Shown: piece by piece, positions 35,601 to 44,672 of the stretch | Numbering within the stretch: the first letter of the stretch is position 1 | Layout: every line of letters starts with the position of its first letter | Assembly: GCF_023614235.1 (NCBI RefSeq) | Contig: NZ_CP094264.1 | Span: 2,418,001 to 2,482,000, forward strand | Length of the DNA stretch: 64,000 nucleotides | Reading direction: 5' to 3' | Source: Streptomyces sp. MRC013 | GTDB lineage: Bacteria; Actinomycetota; Actinomycetes; Streptomycetales; Streptomycetaceae | The notes under the pieces: generated by a model | What the model was told of the DNA's origin: nothing | Database searches by the model: none | The model's input: the letters and a program-made list of their open reading frames with translations, nothing else | Position numbers and translations under genes: made by a program

Positions 35601-36192
35601 CGAGGAGTCGTCTCCCTTCGAACGCGCGACCGAGTGTGACCTCGTCGGCGTATTCAAGGTCTCCGCCAACGGGCAGTCCGCTGGCGAGGCGCGTGACCTT
35701 CAGGCCCATGGGCTTGACCATCCGCGCCAGGTACGTCGCGGTGGCCTCCCCCTCCAGGTTGGGGTCGGTCGCCAGGATCAGCTCGGTGACCGTGCCGTCA
35801 GCCAGCCGGGCCAGCAGCTCCCTGATCCGCAGGTCGTCGGGGCCCACGCCCTCGATCGGGCTGATCGCGCCGCCGAGCACGTGGTACCGCCCCCGGAACT
35901 CGCGCGTCCGCTCGATGGCGACGACGTCCTTGGGCTCCTCGACCACGCAGACGACCGCGTCGTCCCGGCGCGGGTCGCGGCAGATGCCGCACCGCTCCTC
36001 CTGGGCGACGTTCCCGCAGACGGCGCAGAACCGGACCTTCTCCTTGACCTCCAGCAGCGCGTGCGCCAGCCGGCGCACGTCCGTCGGCTCGGCCTGGAGG
36101 ACGTGGAAGGCGATCCGCTGCGCGCTCTTGGGACCGACGCCGGGCAGCCTGCCCAGCTCGTCGATGAGGTCCTGGACCACGCCTTCGTACAA
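35593..36192 (-). CDS. recR: Recombination protein RecR
   Basis: 199-aa RecFOR mediator that loads RecA at gaps. Helix-hairpin-helix [15 protein letters not shown], a C4 zinc motif (CAVCGN...CGIC) and a Toprim domain ([20 protein letters not shown]...YHVLGG). Normal length for the family. It begins with TTG 36192 (MYEGVVQDL); GGAGAGG lies upstream. Preceded by ybaB and followed by the DUF5063 gene in a minus-strand operon. dnaX, often upstream of ybaB, is not here. Confidence 0.96.
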   Translation of the reverse strand: MYEGVVQDLIDELGRLPGVGPKSAQRIAFHVLQAEPTDVRRLAHALLEVKEKVRFCAVCGNVAQEERCGICRDPRRDDAVVCVVEEPKDVVAIERTREFRGRYHVLGGAISPIEGVGPDDLRIRELLARLADGTVTELILATDPNLEGEATATYLARMVKPMGLKVTRLASGLPVGGDLEYADEVTLGRAFEGRRLLDV

Positions 36193-36309
36193 CGGAACGC
36201 CTCTCCGGGAGTGCAGTCTTGCTCGTTACGGTAATCGCTGCGGGTGCGCCGCAGAAGACTCGGCGTGAACCCGCCGCGCCGGCGGGGTGGGCGGCCCGCG
36301 CCCGCCGCG

Positions 36310-36651
36310 TCAGAAGGGCAGGCCCGGCATGCCGCCCAGCCCCTGGGCCAGCGGGCCGAGCTTCTGCTGCTGGAGCTGCTGCGCGTTCTCGTTCGCCGCC
36401 TGCACGGCCGCGACGACCAGGTCCGCGAGCGTCTCCGTGTCCTCCGGGTCCACCGCCTTCGGGTCGATGACCAGCCCCCGCAGCTCGCCCGCCCCGGTGA
36501 CCGTGGCCTTCACCAGGCCGCCGCCCGCCTGGCCGTCGACCTCCGTGCGGGCCAGCTCCTCCTGCGCCCGCGCGAGGTCCTGCTGCATCTTCTGGGCCTG
36601 CTGGAGCAGCTGCTGCATGTTGGGCTGGCCACCACCGGGGATCACGGTCAC
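36310..36651 (-). CDS. YbaB/EbfC family nucleoid-associated protein
   Basis: 113-aa dimeric DNA-binding protein. N-terminal Gln-rich helix ([23 protein letters not shown]), central beta sheet ([20 protein letters not shown]) and C-terminal helix ([24 protein letters not shown]), plus a short Gly/Leu-rich tail. First gene of the ybaB-recR-DUF5063 group, separated from recR by 117 bp. Confidence 0.93.
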   Translation of the reverse strand: MTVIPGGGQPNMQQLLQQAQKMQQDLARAQEELARTEVDGQAGGGLVKATVTGAGELRGLVIDPKAVDPEDTETLADLVVAAVQAANENAQQLQQQKLGPLAQGLGGMPGLPF

Positions 36652-36948
36652 TCCTGCGCGTCGACGATTCTTCGGTCACGGCCGAGCCTACGTGGTCACC
36701 GCGCGACGCGCCCCACGCGCATTGGCTCACTCTTTCGGGTGAGTCACTGGCGCGCCCCCTACCTGATCACGGCCCTCTTCCGTGCGGAAAACCCGTGATT
36801 CGGCCACCGGTGCCCTCCATTCGGCGGTAGGAAGGGCTCCGCACGATCCGCACCCCCCACCACAGCCCACGTCCGCCGATCCCTTCCCCACACCACCCAC
36901 GTCATCGCACGTCACGCAGAGTCACGCAGAGCGCAGAGGAGTGCCCCG

Positions 36949-37663
36949 GTGAGCCAGCCGGAGATGCAGCCCGGGGGGCCCGCCCGGGGGAGGACCTGAC
37001 GGGACGGCCGTTCCCGCTCGGCGACTGGGGGAGCCGGCCGAGCGGCTGCACGAGCTGTACCGGTGGGTCGAGGCGAACGCCCTGCGCACCACCGACTGGT
37101 ACCTCGCCGACCGGCTGTGGAAGCGCCGAGGCGCCCGCGCCCTGCGGGCGGGTACGGCGTTGGGCGGTGTCCTGGGCGCCGCGCTGCCGCTGCTGGACCT
37201 GACGGGCGCCCTGGACGGCGCGGCCGGCTGGGGCTACCTGTCGCTGCTGCTCTCCGCGGCGTGCCTGGCGTGCGACCGGTACTTCGGGGTGACGTCGGGC
37301 TGGATGCGGGACGTGGCGACGGCGCAGGCGGTGCAGCGCCGTCTGCAGGCCCTGCAGTTCGACTGGGCGTCGGAGAGCGTCCGGGAGGTGCTGGGCCCCG
37401 CGGAGGGCACGGCCGCCGAGGCGGCGGAGCGCTGCCTGGGAGTGCTGCGGCGGTTCTCCGAGGACGTGACGGAGGTGGTGCGGGCGGAGACGGCGAGCTG
37501 GATGGTGGAGTTCCGGGCGGGCCCGGCGTCCCTGGTCACCCAGGCCCTGAACAGCGCGCCCACGCGTTCCGAGGCGGGGTCCGGCCAGACGGGGGGCCGC
37601 TTCCCGCTCCCCCCGGCGGCCCGCCCGAACATGCCCCGCCAGCGCCCTCCGGAACCCCGCTGA
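36949..37663 (+). pseudogene. SLATT-domain membrane protein with two single-base frameshifts
   Basis: The protein reads through three frames. GTG 36949 (MSQPEMQPGGPARG, GAGGAG upstream) leads to a G5 run at 36986-36990. One extra G gives GEDLTGRPFPLGDWG up to a second G5 run at 37027-37031. One extra G there gives EPAERLHELYRWVEANALRT and an intact rest: two membrane helices (GTALGGVLGAALPLLDLTG, WGYLSLLLSAACLACDRYFG) and VREVLGPAEGTAAEAAERCLGVLRRFSEDV, a SLATT-type domain. SLATT proteins are two-helix membrane proteins linked by others to conflict systems. Both errors are G-run contractions, so assembly error is more likely than decay. Confidence 0.75.
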
Positions 37664-37672
37664 GCCGCTCCC

Positions 37673-38368
37673 TCAGCTGAAGACGATCATCGACCCCTGG
37701 CCCAGGCTGCGGGTGACCGCCGCGTGCAGGCCCAGCCAGACGTGCCGCTCCCGCGCGAAGGGGTCGTCGTCGTGCGGGACGGGCGCCGCCGGCTCCTCCA
37801 GCGACGTCGGGCGGTCGGGCGGTCGGGGCGCGGCCGGCGGGTTGGCCGGGTCGATGCCGATGGACGGGGCCACGTACTCCAGCTCCCGCAGCAGCCCCTG
37901 CGCGGAGCCGAGCGGGCCGCCCCCGGCGAGCAGCTCCTCGGTGGAGAGCGGCGCGGGGAAGTCCACCGGCACGTAGGCGCCGGCGTGGTCGTAGTGCCAG
38001 ACCAGGTGGGACCGCTGGGCGGTCTGCTCGAACATCTCCAGCAACTGCCCGTAGTCGCCGCCCAGTTCGTCGACGGGCGTCACGGCGAGGCCGCAGACCT
38101 GGAGCAGGTAGGCGCGGCGCAGGAAGTGCAGGGCGTCGTAGTCGAACCCGGCGACCGGCGCCACGTCGCCCGACAGGCCGGGCATGTAGGCGAAGACGGG
38201 CACGGTCGGCAGGCCCGCCCCGGCCAGCGCACGGTCGTACGCGGCGATCTCCTCGGCGAAGGGGTTGTCGGGGCTGTGGCACAGCACGTCGACCAGGGGG
38301 ACCAGCCACAGGTCACAGGCCAAGGTGGGCTCGCTCTCGGATCGGGGCGTCTGCCGGGGCGGCGGCAC
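37673..38368 (-). CDS. Hypothetical protein
   Basis: 231 aa from GTG 38368; a TTG start at ALACDLWLVPLVD (~residue 17) is possible. Soluble and acidic, with VPVFAYMPGLSGDVAPVAGFDYDALHF, LLQVCGLAVTPVDELGGDYGQLLEMFEQTAQR and YDHAGAYVPVDFPAPLSTEELLAGGGPLGSA; the C-terminal Pro-rich linker precedes RHVWLGLHAAVTRSLGQGSM. I do not recognise the family. Codon usage is clean. Convergent with the SLATT-like gene, 10 bp apart. Confidence 0.75.
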   Translation of the reverse strand: MPPPRQTPRSESEPTLACDLWLVPLVDVLCHSPDNPFAEEIAAYDRALAGAGLPTVPVFAYMPGLSGDVAPVAGFDYDALHFLRRAYLLQVCGLAVTPVDELGGDYGQLLEMFEQTAQRSHLVWHYDHAGAYVPVDFPAPLSTEELLAGGGPLGSAQGLLRELEYVAPSIGIDPANPPAAPRPPDRPTSLEEPAAPVPHDDDPFARERHVWLGLHAAVTRSLGQGSMIVFS

Positions 38369-38437
38369 AGGCCGGTCCTGTGCCGCGGGCGTAGGGTCAC
38401 AGTGATACCCGGCGGCACGGCCGCCGAAGCACCGGCG

Positions 38438-39151
38438 CTACGCGGGGTGTTCGGGCGCCCCGCGGGGCACCGGGAGCTGTTCCAGGTGGTCGGCCCAGCT
38501 CAGCGAGTGGGCGTAGTACGCGTCGAGGACGGCGGCGACCCGCCGGGCCGGGCCCGCCGCGACGGCTTCCGCCAGCTCCTCGTACCCGCACCACAGACGG
38601 TCCCGCGACCGCCGGTCGCCCCTCAGGTACGGGACGGCGAACACCCACGCCTGAATGTGCAGCCGGTGGAGGAAGTCGGCGATGCAGCGGTTGGCGACGA
38701 ACCCGCTCAGCTCCCGCCAGAACCGCACGTCGTAGCCGATCAGGACGTCGAGGTCCCCGGCGCGCGCGGCCCGCGCGGCCGCCTCGGCCCGCCGCCGTAC
38801 GGAGACGAGCACCTCGTCCGGCACGCGCCCCCACCCCGCACCGCCCTCCATGTGGCGGCGCAGGACGCCGTCGACGACCAGGGAGCGGGCCTCGACCATC
38901 GCCCGGTAGTCGTCGACCGTGAACCGGTGGACGCGGAAGCCCCTGTGCTGGTCGGAGTCGAGCAGCCCCTGCGCCGACAGGTCGACCAGCGCCTCCCGCA
39001 CGGGCGTCGCGGACACGCCGTACTGGTCCGCGATCTGCTTGACCGTGAACTCCCGGCCCGGCTGGAGACGTCCCGCGAGCACCTCGTCACGCAGCGCGTC
39101 CGCGATCTGCTGGCGCAGGGTGCTGCGGGTCACAGGTCCGCTCACGGGCAT
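38438..39151 (-). CDS. GntR-family regulator (FCD domain)
   Basis: 237 aa. Winged helix at residues ~8-75 (LRQQIADALRDEVLAGRLQPGREFTVKQIADQYGVSATPVREAL), then an all-helical FCD effector domain (ARSLVVDGVLRRH, RRAEAAARAARAGDLDVLIGYDVRFWREL, ANRCIADFLHRLHIQAW) with His and Asp residues placed for metal/carboxylate binding. GGAGGGG precedes ATG 39151. Divergent from a DJ-1/PfpI gene, which may be its target. Confidence 0.92.
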   Translation of the reverse strand: MPVSGPVTRSTLRQQIADALRDEVLAGRLQPGREFTVKQIADQYGVSATPVREALVDLSAQGLLDSDQHRGFRVHRFTVDDYRAMVEARSLVVDGVLRRHMEGGAGWGRVPDEVLVSVRRRAEAAARAARAGDLDVLIGYDVRFWRELSGFVANRCIADFLHRLHIQAWVFAVPYLRGDRRSRDRLWCGYEELAEAVAAGPARRVAAVLDAYYAHSLSWADHLEQLPVPRGAPEHPA

Positions 39152-39534
39152 GGGCAGGTCCCCTCCGTCCGGTTTCGGACACCTTAAGCCAGCCGACGGG
39201 GACCGCCGTGGGAACCGGGTGGAACGGGGCCGCCGCAGCCGGGCCGCGCCGGGGGAGGGAGCGGGTCGGGACACGGGTGGGGCCGGGCGGCCGGGTGGGC
39301 CGGGGGAGGGCGGGGCCGGGCCGGGAGTCCCGGTGGGGGCGGTAGGGGCGGGGGCCGGGCGGCTCCGACGGGGCGGCGGGGTGAAAAGCGCTCGCCGCAC
39401 CGGGAGGGAATCGGGTTTCGTGTGCGGTGAGCGCCAGGCCCGGCACGGTGCCGGGCCGCCCGTTCCCCACGGACGGCACACCACCGCCCGCGCGGTGGGG
39501 ACGCGGGCACCGGCGCGGCATCCGGGAGGCCTCC
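39152..39534. other. Divergent GntR / PfpI intergenic region
   Basis: About 380 bp. Contains low-complexity CCGGGCGGCCGGG-type repeats around 39280-39360 and the regulatory region of both genes. No clear GntR palindrome seen. Confidence 0.5.
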
Positions 39535-40161
39535 GTGACCACCGCCACCGCTCCCCGCGGGACCGTCCACCTCGCCGTCTACGACACGTTCGCCGACTGG
39601 GAGACCGGCCACGCGACGGCCTGGTCGGCCCGCGGCGGCTACGCGATCCGCACGGTCGGCCCGACGGCCGGCCCGGTCACCACGATCGGCGGCCTGCGGA
39701 TCACGCCCGATCTGGCCCTGGCCGACCTGCGCCCCGAGGACAGCGCGATGCTGGTCCTGACCGGTGCCGACCGGTGGGACGAGGGCGACGAGCTGGCCCC
39801 GTTCGCGGCGAAGGCCCGCGCGTTCCTCGACGCGGGCGTGCCGGTCGCGGCGATCTGCGGTGCGACCGCCGGGCTGGCCCGCGCGGGGCTGCTGGACGGC
39901 CGCCCCCACACCTCGTCCGCCGCGGCCTACCTGGCGGAGACCGGCTACGGGGGCGGCCGGCACTACGTGGAGGCGGACGCGGTGACCTCCGGGGACCTGA
40001 TCACCGCCGGGTCGACGGAGCCGGTCGCGTTCGCGCGCGAGGTCCTGGGCCGGCTGGGCGTGTTCGAGGGCGAGCGCCTCGACGCCTGGTACCGGCTGTT
40101 CCACCACTCCGACCCGGCCGCGTACGAGCTCCTGGACTCCGGGGATCCGGCCGGCGCCTGA
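39535..40161 (+). CDS. DJ-1/PfpI family protein
   Basis: 208-aa class I glutamine-amidotransferase-like fold. The nucleophile elbow is VAAICGATAGLARAGLLDGR with the conserved Cys, followed by HTSSAAAYL. VLTGADRWDEGD is the region near the acidic residue. Similar to YoaZ-like proteins; activity unknown. GTG 39535 has GGGAGG 5 nt upstream. Confidence 0.88.
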   Translation: MTTATAPRGTVHLAVYDTFADWETGHATAWSARGGYAIRTVGPTAGPVTTIGGLRITPDLALADLRPEDSAMLVLTGADRWDEGDELAPFAAKARAFLDAGVPVAAICGATAGLARAGLLDGRPHTSSAAAYLAETGYGGGRHYVEADAVTSGDLITAGSTEPVAFAREVLGRLGVFEGERLDAWYRLFHHSDPAAYELLDSGDPAGA

Positions 40162-40402
40162 GTGGGTGCGGGCGGGGGCGGCCCGGGCGCGCTCCGCCCG
40201 GACCGGCCGGTCCGGCCGGCGGGTCCCCGCCGTCGGGTAGGGTGCCCGGGACGCCACGAGGGCGCACGAGGACCGAGGGGTGGGACGCATCGACGCCAGG
40301 CAAGGACGGGTGCTCCCCTCCGAGGGCGGTACGGCGATCACGCCGCGGCCGTAACAAGACCGCCGGGAGCACACCGCGTACGCGGCCCCGAGAGGTTTCC
40401 AC

Positions 40403-41298
40403 GTGTCCACGACCCCCGCATCCCGCCTCCCCCACGGACGCACTCCCGGTACCGCCCCGGCGCACGGTGCCGCTTCCGCTCCCGGTACCGCCCCGGCGCA
40501 CGGTGGCACGACCCCGCATCCCGGGCCGGCCGGTGTGGTCGACGCCCTCCGCACCGCCGGGTGCGTGTTCGCCGAGGAGGAGGCGGAGTTGCTGCTCGCC
40601 GCCGCCCGGACCCCCGCCGAGCTGACCGCCATGGTGGCGCGCCGCGCCGCCGGGCACCCCTGGAACACGTCGTCGGCTGGGCCGACTTCGGCGGTCTGCG
40701 GATCGCCGTCGACCAGGGCGTGTTCGTCCCGCGCCGCCGCACCGAGTTCCTCGTCGAGCGGGCCGCCGCGCTCGTTCCGCGCGCCGGCCGCCCGGTCGTC
40801 GTCGACCTGTGCTGCGGTACGGGCGCGCTGGGCGCCGCCCTCGTCGCCGCCCTGGACGGCGCCGCCTGCCTGCACGCCGCCGACATCGACCCGGCGGCCG
40901 TGCGCTGCGCCCGCCGCAACCTCGCGCCCCTCGGCGGCCGGGTCCACCACGGCGACCTGTACGGCGCCCTGCCGCCCTCCCTGCGCGGCCGGGTCGACCT
41001 GCTGCTGGCCAACGTCCCGTACGTACCGACCGACCAGATCGCCCTCCTCCCCCAGGAGGCCCGCCTCCACGAGTCCCGCGCCGCCCTCGACGGCGGCGCC
41101 GACGGGCTGGACGTGCTGCGGCGGGTGGCGGCGGAGGCCGCGCGCTGGCTGGCGCCGGGCGGGAGCCTGCTGTTCGAGACCAGTGACGCCCAGGCCCCGG
41201 CGGCCGTCCGGATCGCCGAGGCCTCCGGCGCACTCGCCGCCCGGATCGCGACCTGCGAGGACCGTCACGCGACAGTGATCGTCGCGACCCGGGCGTGA
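40403..41298 (+). pseudogene. Putative protein-(glutamine-N5) methyltransferase with a frameshift
   Basis: GTG 40403 starts a Thr/Pro/His-rich lead, then VVDALRTAGCVFAEEEAELLLAAARTPAELTAMVARRAAGHP. At the C4 run 40657-40660 the frame breaks. One extra C gives LEHVVGWADFGGLRIAVDQGVFVPRRRTEFL, then SAM motif VVDLCCGTGALGAALVA, motif DIDPAAVRCARRN and the substrate motif LLLANVPYVPTDQIALLP (NPPY-like, here NVPY). This is the PrmC/HemK fold, with NVPY replacing NPPY. The rest is intact to 41298. Probably a functional gene hidden by a homopolymer error. Confidence 0.8.
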
Positions 41299-41607
41299 AG
41301 CCGACGCCCGGGGGACCGGATTCGGCGCCCGGGGGACCGGCGGTCCCTGCCCAGCCCACCGGTCCCGTCCTGCGTGCCGGTGCCTCGATGGGACCGGCAC
41401 GCCGGCGGAGCCGGCGAACGAAAGGAGCGACTCGCGCCATTCACCGGGGGTTTCAGGACGACCACCCGGCTTTGTGATCACGCCCACAGGGCGGCGGCCG
41501 GAGGCGGACCAGCGCCGGCGGACGACCGCGGGTGGTGGGCGCCGCACCGGGGCCGCGCGGACCGGCGCCCCCGCGAGCCGCGCCCGCGGTCACGCCTCCG
41601 CCCACGA
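41299..41607. other. Intergenic region before truncated ABC gene
   Basis: About 310 bp, no gene supported. It probably contains a promoter for the truncated ABC gene below. A perfect 18-bp palindrome (CCGGACCGGCCGGTCCGG) lies further upstream at 40198-40215, between the PfpI and methyltransferase genes. Confidence 0.45.
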
Positions 41608-41760
41608 GTGACCGGTGAGGACGTGTCCGTGGAAAGCGACAGCACCGCGACCGGCACCACGCCGGCCGCGGCCGTCGGGGGCGCCACCGTCCGCTACCGG
41701 ACCGTGGTCGCCCTCGACGGGGCGCACGTGGACTTCCGCCCCGGCACCACCGCCCGACCG
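41608..41760 (+). pseudogene. Truncated 5' end of an ABC transporter ATPase gene
   Basis: From GTG 41608 (or 41623) the product reads ATVRYRTVVALDGAHVDFRPGTT, the first strand pair of an ABC nucleotide-binding domain. It then runs into Arg/Pro-rich sequence where Walker A should be. The rest of the gene is absent, so this is a deletion remnant. Next to an insertion sequence. Confidence 0.6.
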
Positions 41761-41791
41761 GCCCGCCCCGCGCGGAGGCGCGACAGGGGGC

Positions 41792-42229
41792 TCACCCTCC
41801 GCCCGGCGAACCGGGGCGGTTCAGCAGCAGCGCCACGACCGCGCTCTGCAGCAGCAGCGGGTGCACGAACCGCCCCGGCTCCGTCGGCGGGCACCGCCAC
41901 GTCAGCGGCCAGGTGGACCCCTCCAGCGCGGGCACCGGTACGTAACTGATCCGGCCCGCCTCCCCGTTGAACCGCACGGCCACCCCCGGCCAGGGCCGCC
42001 GGTGCGTGCTGCCCGGCGGCAGCAGGAAGTACATGTCCTGCCGCCCGTTGACCCGGCGGACGATGGGCCCCGGATCGCCGTCCGTCACGGCCTCCAGGCA
42101 GTCGGCCACGAGCCGCCCGCCGAGCCCGTCGAGCCGTACGGCGTCGAAACGCACCCCCGCTTTGTGGAGTTGATGTCCCGAGAGCGGGACCCAATCGAGC
42201 TGTTCGCGGCAATTCCTCGAAATCACCAA
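41792..42229 (-). CDS. Hypothetical protein abutting the IS
   Basis: 145 aa from TTG 42229 (or GTG 42226). VPLSGHQLHKAGVRFDAVRLDGLGGRLVADCLEAV, NGRQDMYFLLPPGS, ISYVPVPALEGSTWPLTWRCPP and a hydrophobic end LLLQSAVVALLLNRPG. Family unrecognised; similar short proteins may exist in Streptomyces. The IS end is 7 bp upstream of the start, so the native 5' end or promoter has been displaced and the gene may be silent. The frame was open through the pre-insertion junction. Confidence 0.6.
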   Translation of the reverse strand: MVISRNCREQLDWVPLSGHQLHKAGVRFDAVRLDGLGGRLVADCLEAVTDGDPGPIVRRVNGRQDMYFLLPPGSTHRRPWPGVAVRFNGEAGRISYVPVPALEGSTWPLTWRCPPTEPGRFVHPLLLQSAVVALLLNRPGSPGGG

Positions 42230-42235
42230 GCCAGT

Positions 42236-43216
42236 GAGGTTTTCTCAGCGGTGTTCACTTCCAGATTTCGTTGAGGACGAGGGCGGCTCGGGCGATGTCG
42301 CCGATCCGGTTGGGGCTGAGCGTGACGTGCTGCAGGGTGCGCCATCGCTGCTTGAGTTCGGCGGCGGTGCGCTCACCCAGCGCCCTCACGTGCCGTACCA
42401 GGGCGTTGAACATGCGGGTGTCGGCGTGGAGTGCCTGTTCCGACTTGCCCTTCGGGCGACGGACGGGGACGCGGATGCCGATACCCGCGCCGGTGTAACC
42501 CTTGTCCGCCAGGGTCGGCAGGCCGCTGGCCGCTGCTTTGTACAAGGCGGGCAGGGCGTGGGTGCGGGCGGCGGTGATGTCAGGGGTCGAGCCGGGTTCG
42601 ACGTCGGAGACCCACAGCGGGGTGCCGTCCGGAGCGGACAGGAACTGGACGTTCCCACCGAATGCCTTGTGCTTCTGGCTGAACCACAGGTCGTTGCCGT
42701 TCTCACGGACGCCGGCCACGCGGTCGCAGGGGATGAGCGTCCCGTCGAGGATCACGTGTGTCATGCCGGCGCGTCGGCAGCGGGAGAGGACCTCGTGCAG
42801 GTCCGGGGCCTTCTCGGCGAGGACGTCGATGCCTTCGTGCAGGTAGCGGTAGCCGGTGGCCTGGGAGATTGCGGCGTCACGGGCCAGACAGTGCACACAC
42901 CCCCGCTCGCGAAACCAGCGCAGCACCAGCACGGCCTGGCGGAACGGGCCCAGCGCCCGCGAGCCCTTCGGCGTGCCGATGCGCCGCCGGTGCGCGGCCA
43001 GCAAGCGGGACAGATACTCCACGACAGGGCGCGGGACGTCGAGCGTGGCAACATAGGTGACCAACGTAAAGCCTCTGGTTCAGCGGACATGATCTTGGCA
43101 GACCTGTTCCTACCAGGGGCTTTACGTCTGTCCAGAGCCGGGGCCGCCTGGCCCGATCCACCCGGACATGCATCGATCAGCCCGCTTCGCGGAGATCATT
43201 CCGCTGAGAAAACCTC
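42236..43216 (-). mobile_element. Complete IS5-family insertion sequence (981 bp)
   Basis: Perfect 16-bp terminal inverted repeats GAGGTTTTCTCAGCGG (42236-42251) and its complement (43201-43216), flanked by the 3-bp direct repeat AGT (42233-42235 and 43217-43219). It encodes one transposase. Intact ends, exact target repeats and an unbroken transposase point to a recent insertion. Confidence 0.93.
42255..43064 (-). CDS. IS5-family DDE transposase
   Basis: 269 aa. An N-terminal helix-turn-helix domain (GPFRQAVLVLRWFRERGCVHCLARDAAISQATGYRYL) precedes a DDE_Tnp_4-type catalytic domain: first Asp in HVILDGTLIPCDRV, second Asp in EPGSTPDITAAR, ADKGYTGAG, and Glu in RALGERTAAELKQRW. All catalytic positions are present, so the element is likely active. 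Confidence 0.93.
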   Translation of the reverse strand: MVTYVATLDVPRPVVEYLSRLLAAHRRRIGTPKGSRALGPFRQAVLVLRWFRERGCVHCLARDAAISQATGYRYLHEGIDVLAEKAPDLHEVLSRCRRAGMTHVILDGTLIPCDRVAGVRENGNDLWFSQKHKAFGGNVQFLSAPDGTPLWVSDVEPGSTPDITAARTHALPALYKAAASGLPTLADKGYTGAGIGIRVPVRRPKGKSEQALHADTRMFNALVRHVRALGERTAAELKQRWRTLQHVTLSPNRIGDIARAALVLNEIWK

Positions 43217-43351
43217 AGTGTGCGCGCCGGAGCTAGCGTTTCCCCATGACTGCGGAGGAACCGCGGAAACGGTTCCGACCTGGGAAAACACCTTGCCGTG
43301 CAGTCGAATTCGGCGGCGATCAGTTGAGATCGGTCGAGACCGGTCGAGTCC

Positions 43352-44203
43352 ATGCGTGGAGCGAATATGGCTGGGCGAGAGAACAAGGAAAAGGCGACCC
43401 CGACGGCACAACTCGTCGCGCACATGACGCGCACCCTGCGGAAGCAGAAGGGGCTGACCCAGGAGCAGCTCGGTGAGATGTGCGGCTTCTCCGGAGGGGC
43501 GATCAGCGGCGTCGAGACGTGCGCCCAGCCGGCCAGCGACCAGATGCTGGTCAAGCCGGAGGCGGCCATCGGCGACGGGATGGGCTTCTTCGAGGAGGCC
43601 CGGTTGTACCTGCGGATCGAGAAGTACCCGGTGCAGTTCAAGGAGTACGCGCTGCTGGAGCGCGCGGCGGTCAATCTGTACCTGTTCGCGACCCCGGTCG
43701 TCCACGGCCTGTTCCAGACGGAGGAGTACGCACGGGCACTCATCGCCGGTGGGTTCCCCATCCTCACGGAGGAGCGGGTGGAGGAGCTGGTCGACGCGAG
43801 GATCGCGCGGAGGGAGGTCTTCGACCGGGAGCCGCCCACGCTTGTCGAGCTGGTGCTGGACGAGGCGGTACTGCTTCGGCCCATCGGTGACCGGGGCGTC
43901 ATGCACCGGCAGCTGGAGTTCCTTCTGGAGTGCGCCCGCAGGCGCAACGTAACGATTCAGGTGCTCCCCCTCGACTGCGCGCTGCACGGGGAGTACGCAG
44001 GAGCACGTGGCGAGCTCAACGTCCTGGAGACACAGGAGCACGAACACCTGGTTTACCTGGAGATCCAGGACGAGAGCCTCCTGGTCAGTGATCCGGCAAA
44101 GGTGAGCACGTGTATGCAGCGGTATGCGAGGATCCGTGGGCAGGCCCTTACCGCACGTGAATCGCTGGGCCTCATCGAGCGGTTGGCAGGAGAACAGCAG
44201 TGA
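43352..44203 (+). CDS. HTH regulator with DUF5753 domain, second WhiJ-like copy
   Basis: 283 aa from ATG 43352 (MRGANMAGREN; ATG 43367 is possible). The XRE domain (TLRKQKGLTQEQLGEMCGFSGGAISGVE) is partly degenerate in its second half. DUF5753 is intact (FKEYALLERAAVNLYLFATPVVHGLFQTEEYARALI ... PIGDRGVMHRQLEFLLECA ... IQVLPLDCALHGEYAGARG). GTGA overlap with the DUF397 gene. The IS lies 136 bp upstream of the start, between this gene and its former neighbour. Confidence 0.87.
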   Translation: MRGANMAGRENKEKATPTAQLVAHMTRTLRKQKGLTQEQLGEMCGFSGGAISGVETCAQPASDQMLVKPEAAIGDGMGFFEEARLYLRIEKYPVQFKEYALLERAAVNLYLFATPVVHGLFQTEEYARALIAGGFPILTEERVEELVDARIARREVFDREPPTLVELVLDEAVLLRPIGDRGVMHRQLEFLLECARRRNVTIQVLPLDCALHGEYAGARGELNVLETQEHEHLVYLEIQDESLLVSDPAKVSTCMQRYARIRGQALTARESLGLIERLAGEQQ

Positions 44204-44445
44204 CCAGCACCCTTCAGTGGTTCAAGTCGAGCTACAGCAGCTCCAGCGGCGGTGAGTGCGTCGAAGTGGCCTTCGACTGGCACAAGTCGTCATACAGCAG
44301 CGACGCGGGCGGCAACTGCGTCGAGGTCGCCGCCTGCCCCCACGCCGTTCACGTCAGGGACTCCAAGGTCCCCGACGGCGGTTCGTTCGCCGTCGCGCCC
44401 TCGGCGTGGGCGGCGTTCCTCGCGGACGCCACCGCCACGCCGTGA
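44200..44445 (+). CDS. DUF397 protein with a duplicated N-terminal motif
   Basis: 81 aa. The DUF397 block WFKSSYSSSSGGECVEVAFD is immediately repeated as WHKSSYSSDAGGNCVEVAAC. Then come the usual second block (VHVRDSKVPDGGSFAVAPSAWAAFL) and stop. Coupled to the HTH gene (GTGA) and to the next gene (GTGA). Confidence 0.88.
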   Translation: MTSTLQWFKSSYSSSSGGECVEVAFDWHKSSYSSDAGGNCVEVAACPHAVHVRDSKVPDGGSFAVAPSAWAAFLADATATP

Positions 44446-44672
44446 GAACCGTCATCGCCGGGCGGCTGGTCGAGCTGCCCGGCACCATAGCGGCGATCCG
44501 GGCGGCCCTGGACGAGGACCGGGCGCGGGCGTTCGACGCGGAGATCCCGCACGTCCCCGTGGCGGAGCTGCCCATCGCGCTCGCCCGGTGGGCGCTCTCC
44601 ACGACGGACGCCGACCGGGAGGACGCCGAGCTGTTCGACCGCCTGGCACGCGGCGAGGGCGTACGGGAGTGA
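44442..44672 (+). CDS. Small protein, DUF6247/antitoxin-like
   Basis: 76 aa from GTG 44442, overlapping the DUF397 stop. IAAIRAALDEDRARAFDAEIPHVPVAELPIALARWAL resembles Streptomyces small proteins (DUF6247-like) that precede RelE/ParE-type toxins. Overlaps the following gene by 4 bp. Its antitoxin role is inferred from size and context. Confidence 0.65.
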   Translation: MRTVIAGRLVELPGTIAAIRAALDEDRARAFDAEIPHVPVAELPIALARWALSTTDADREDAELFDRLARGEGVRE

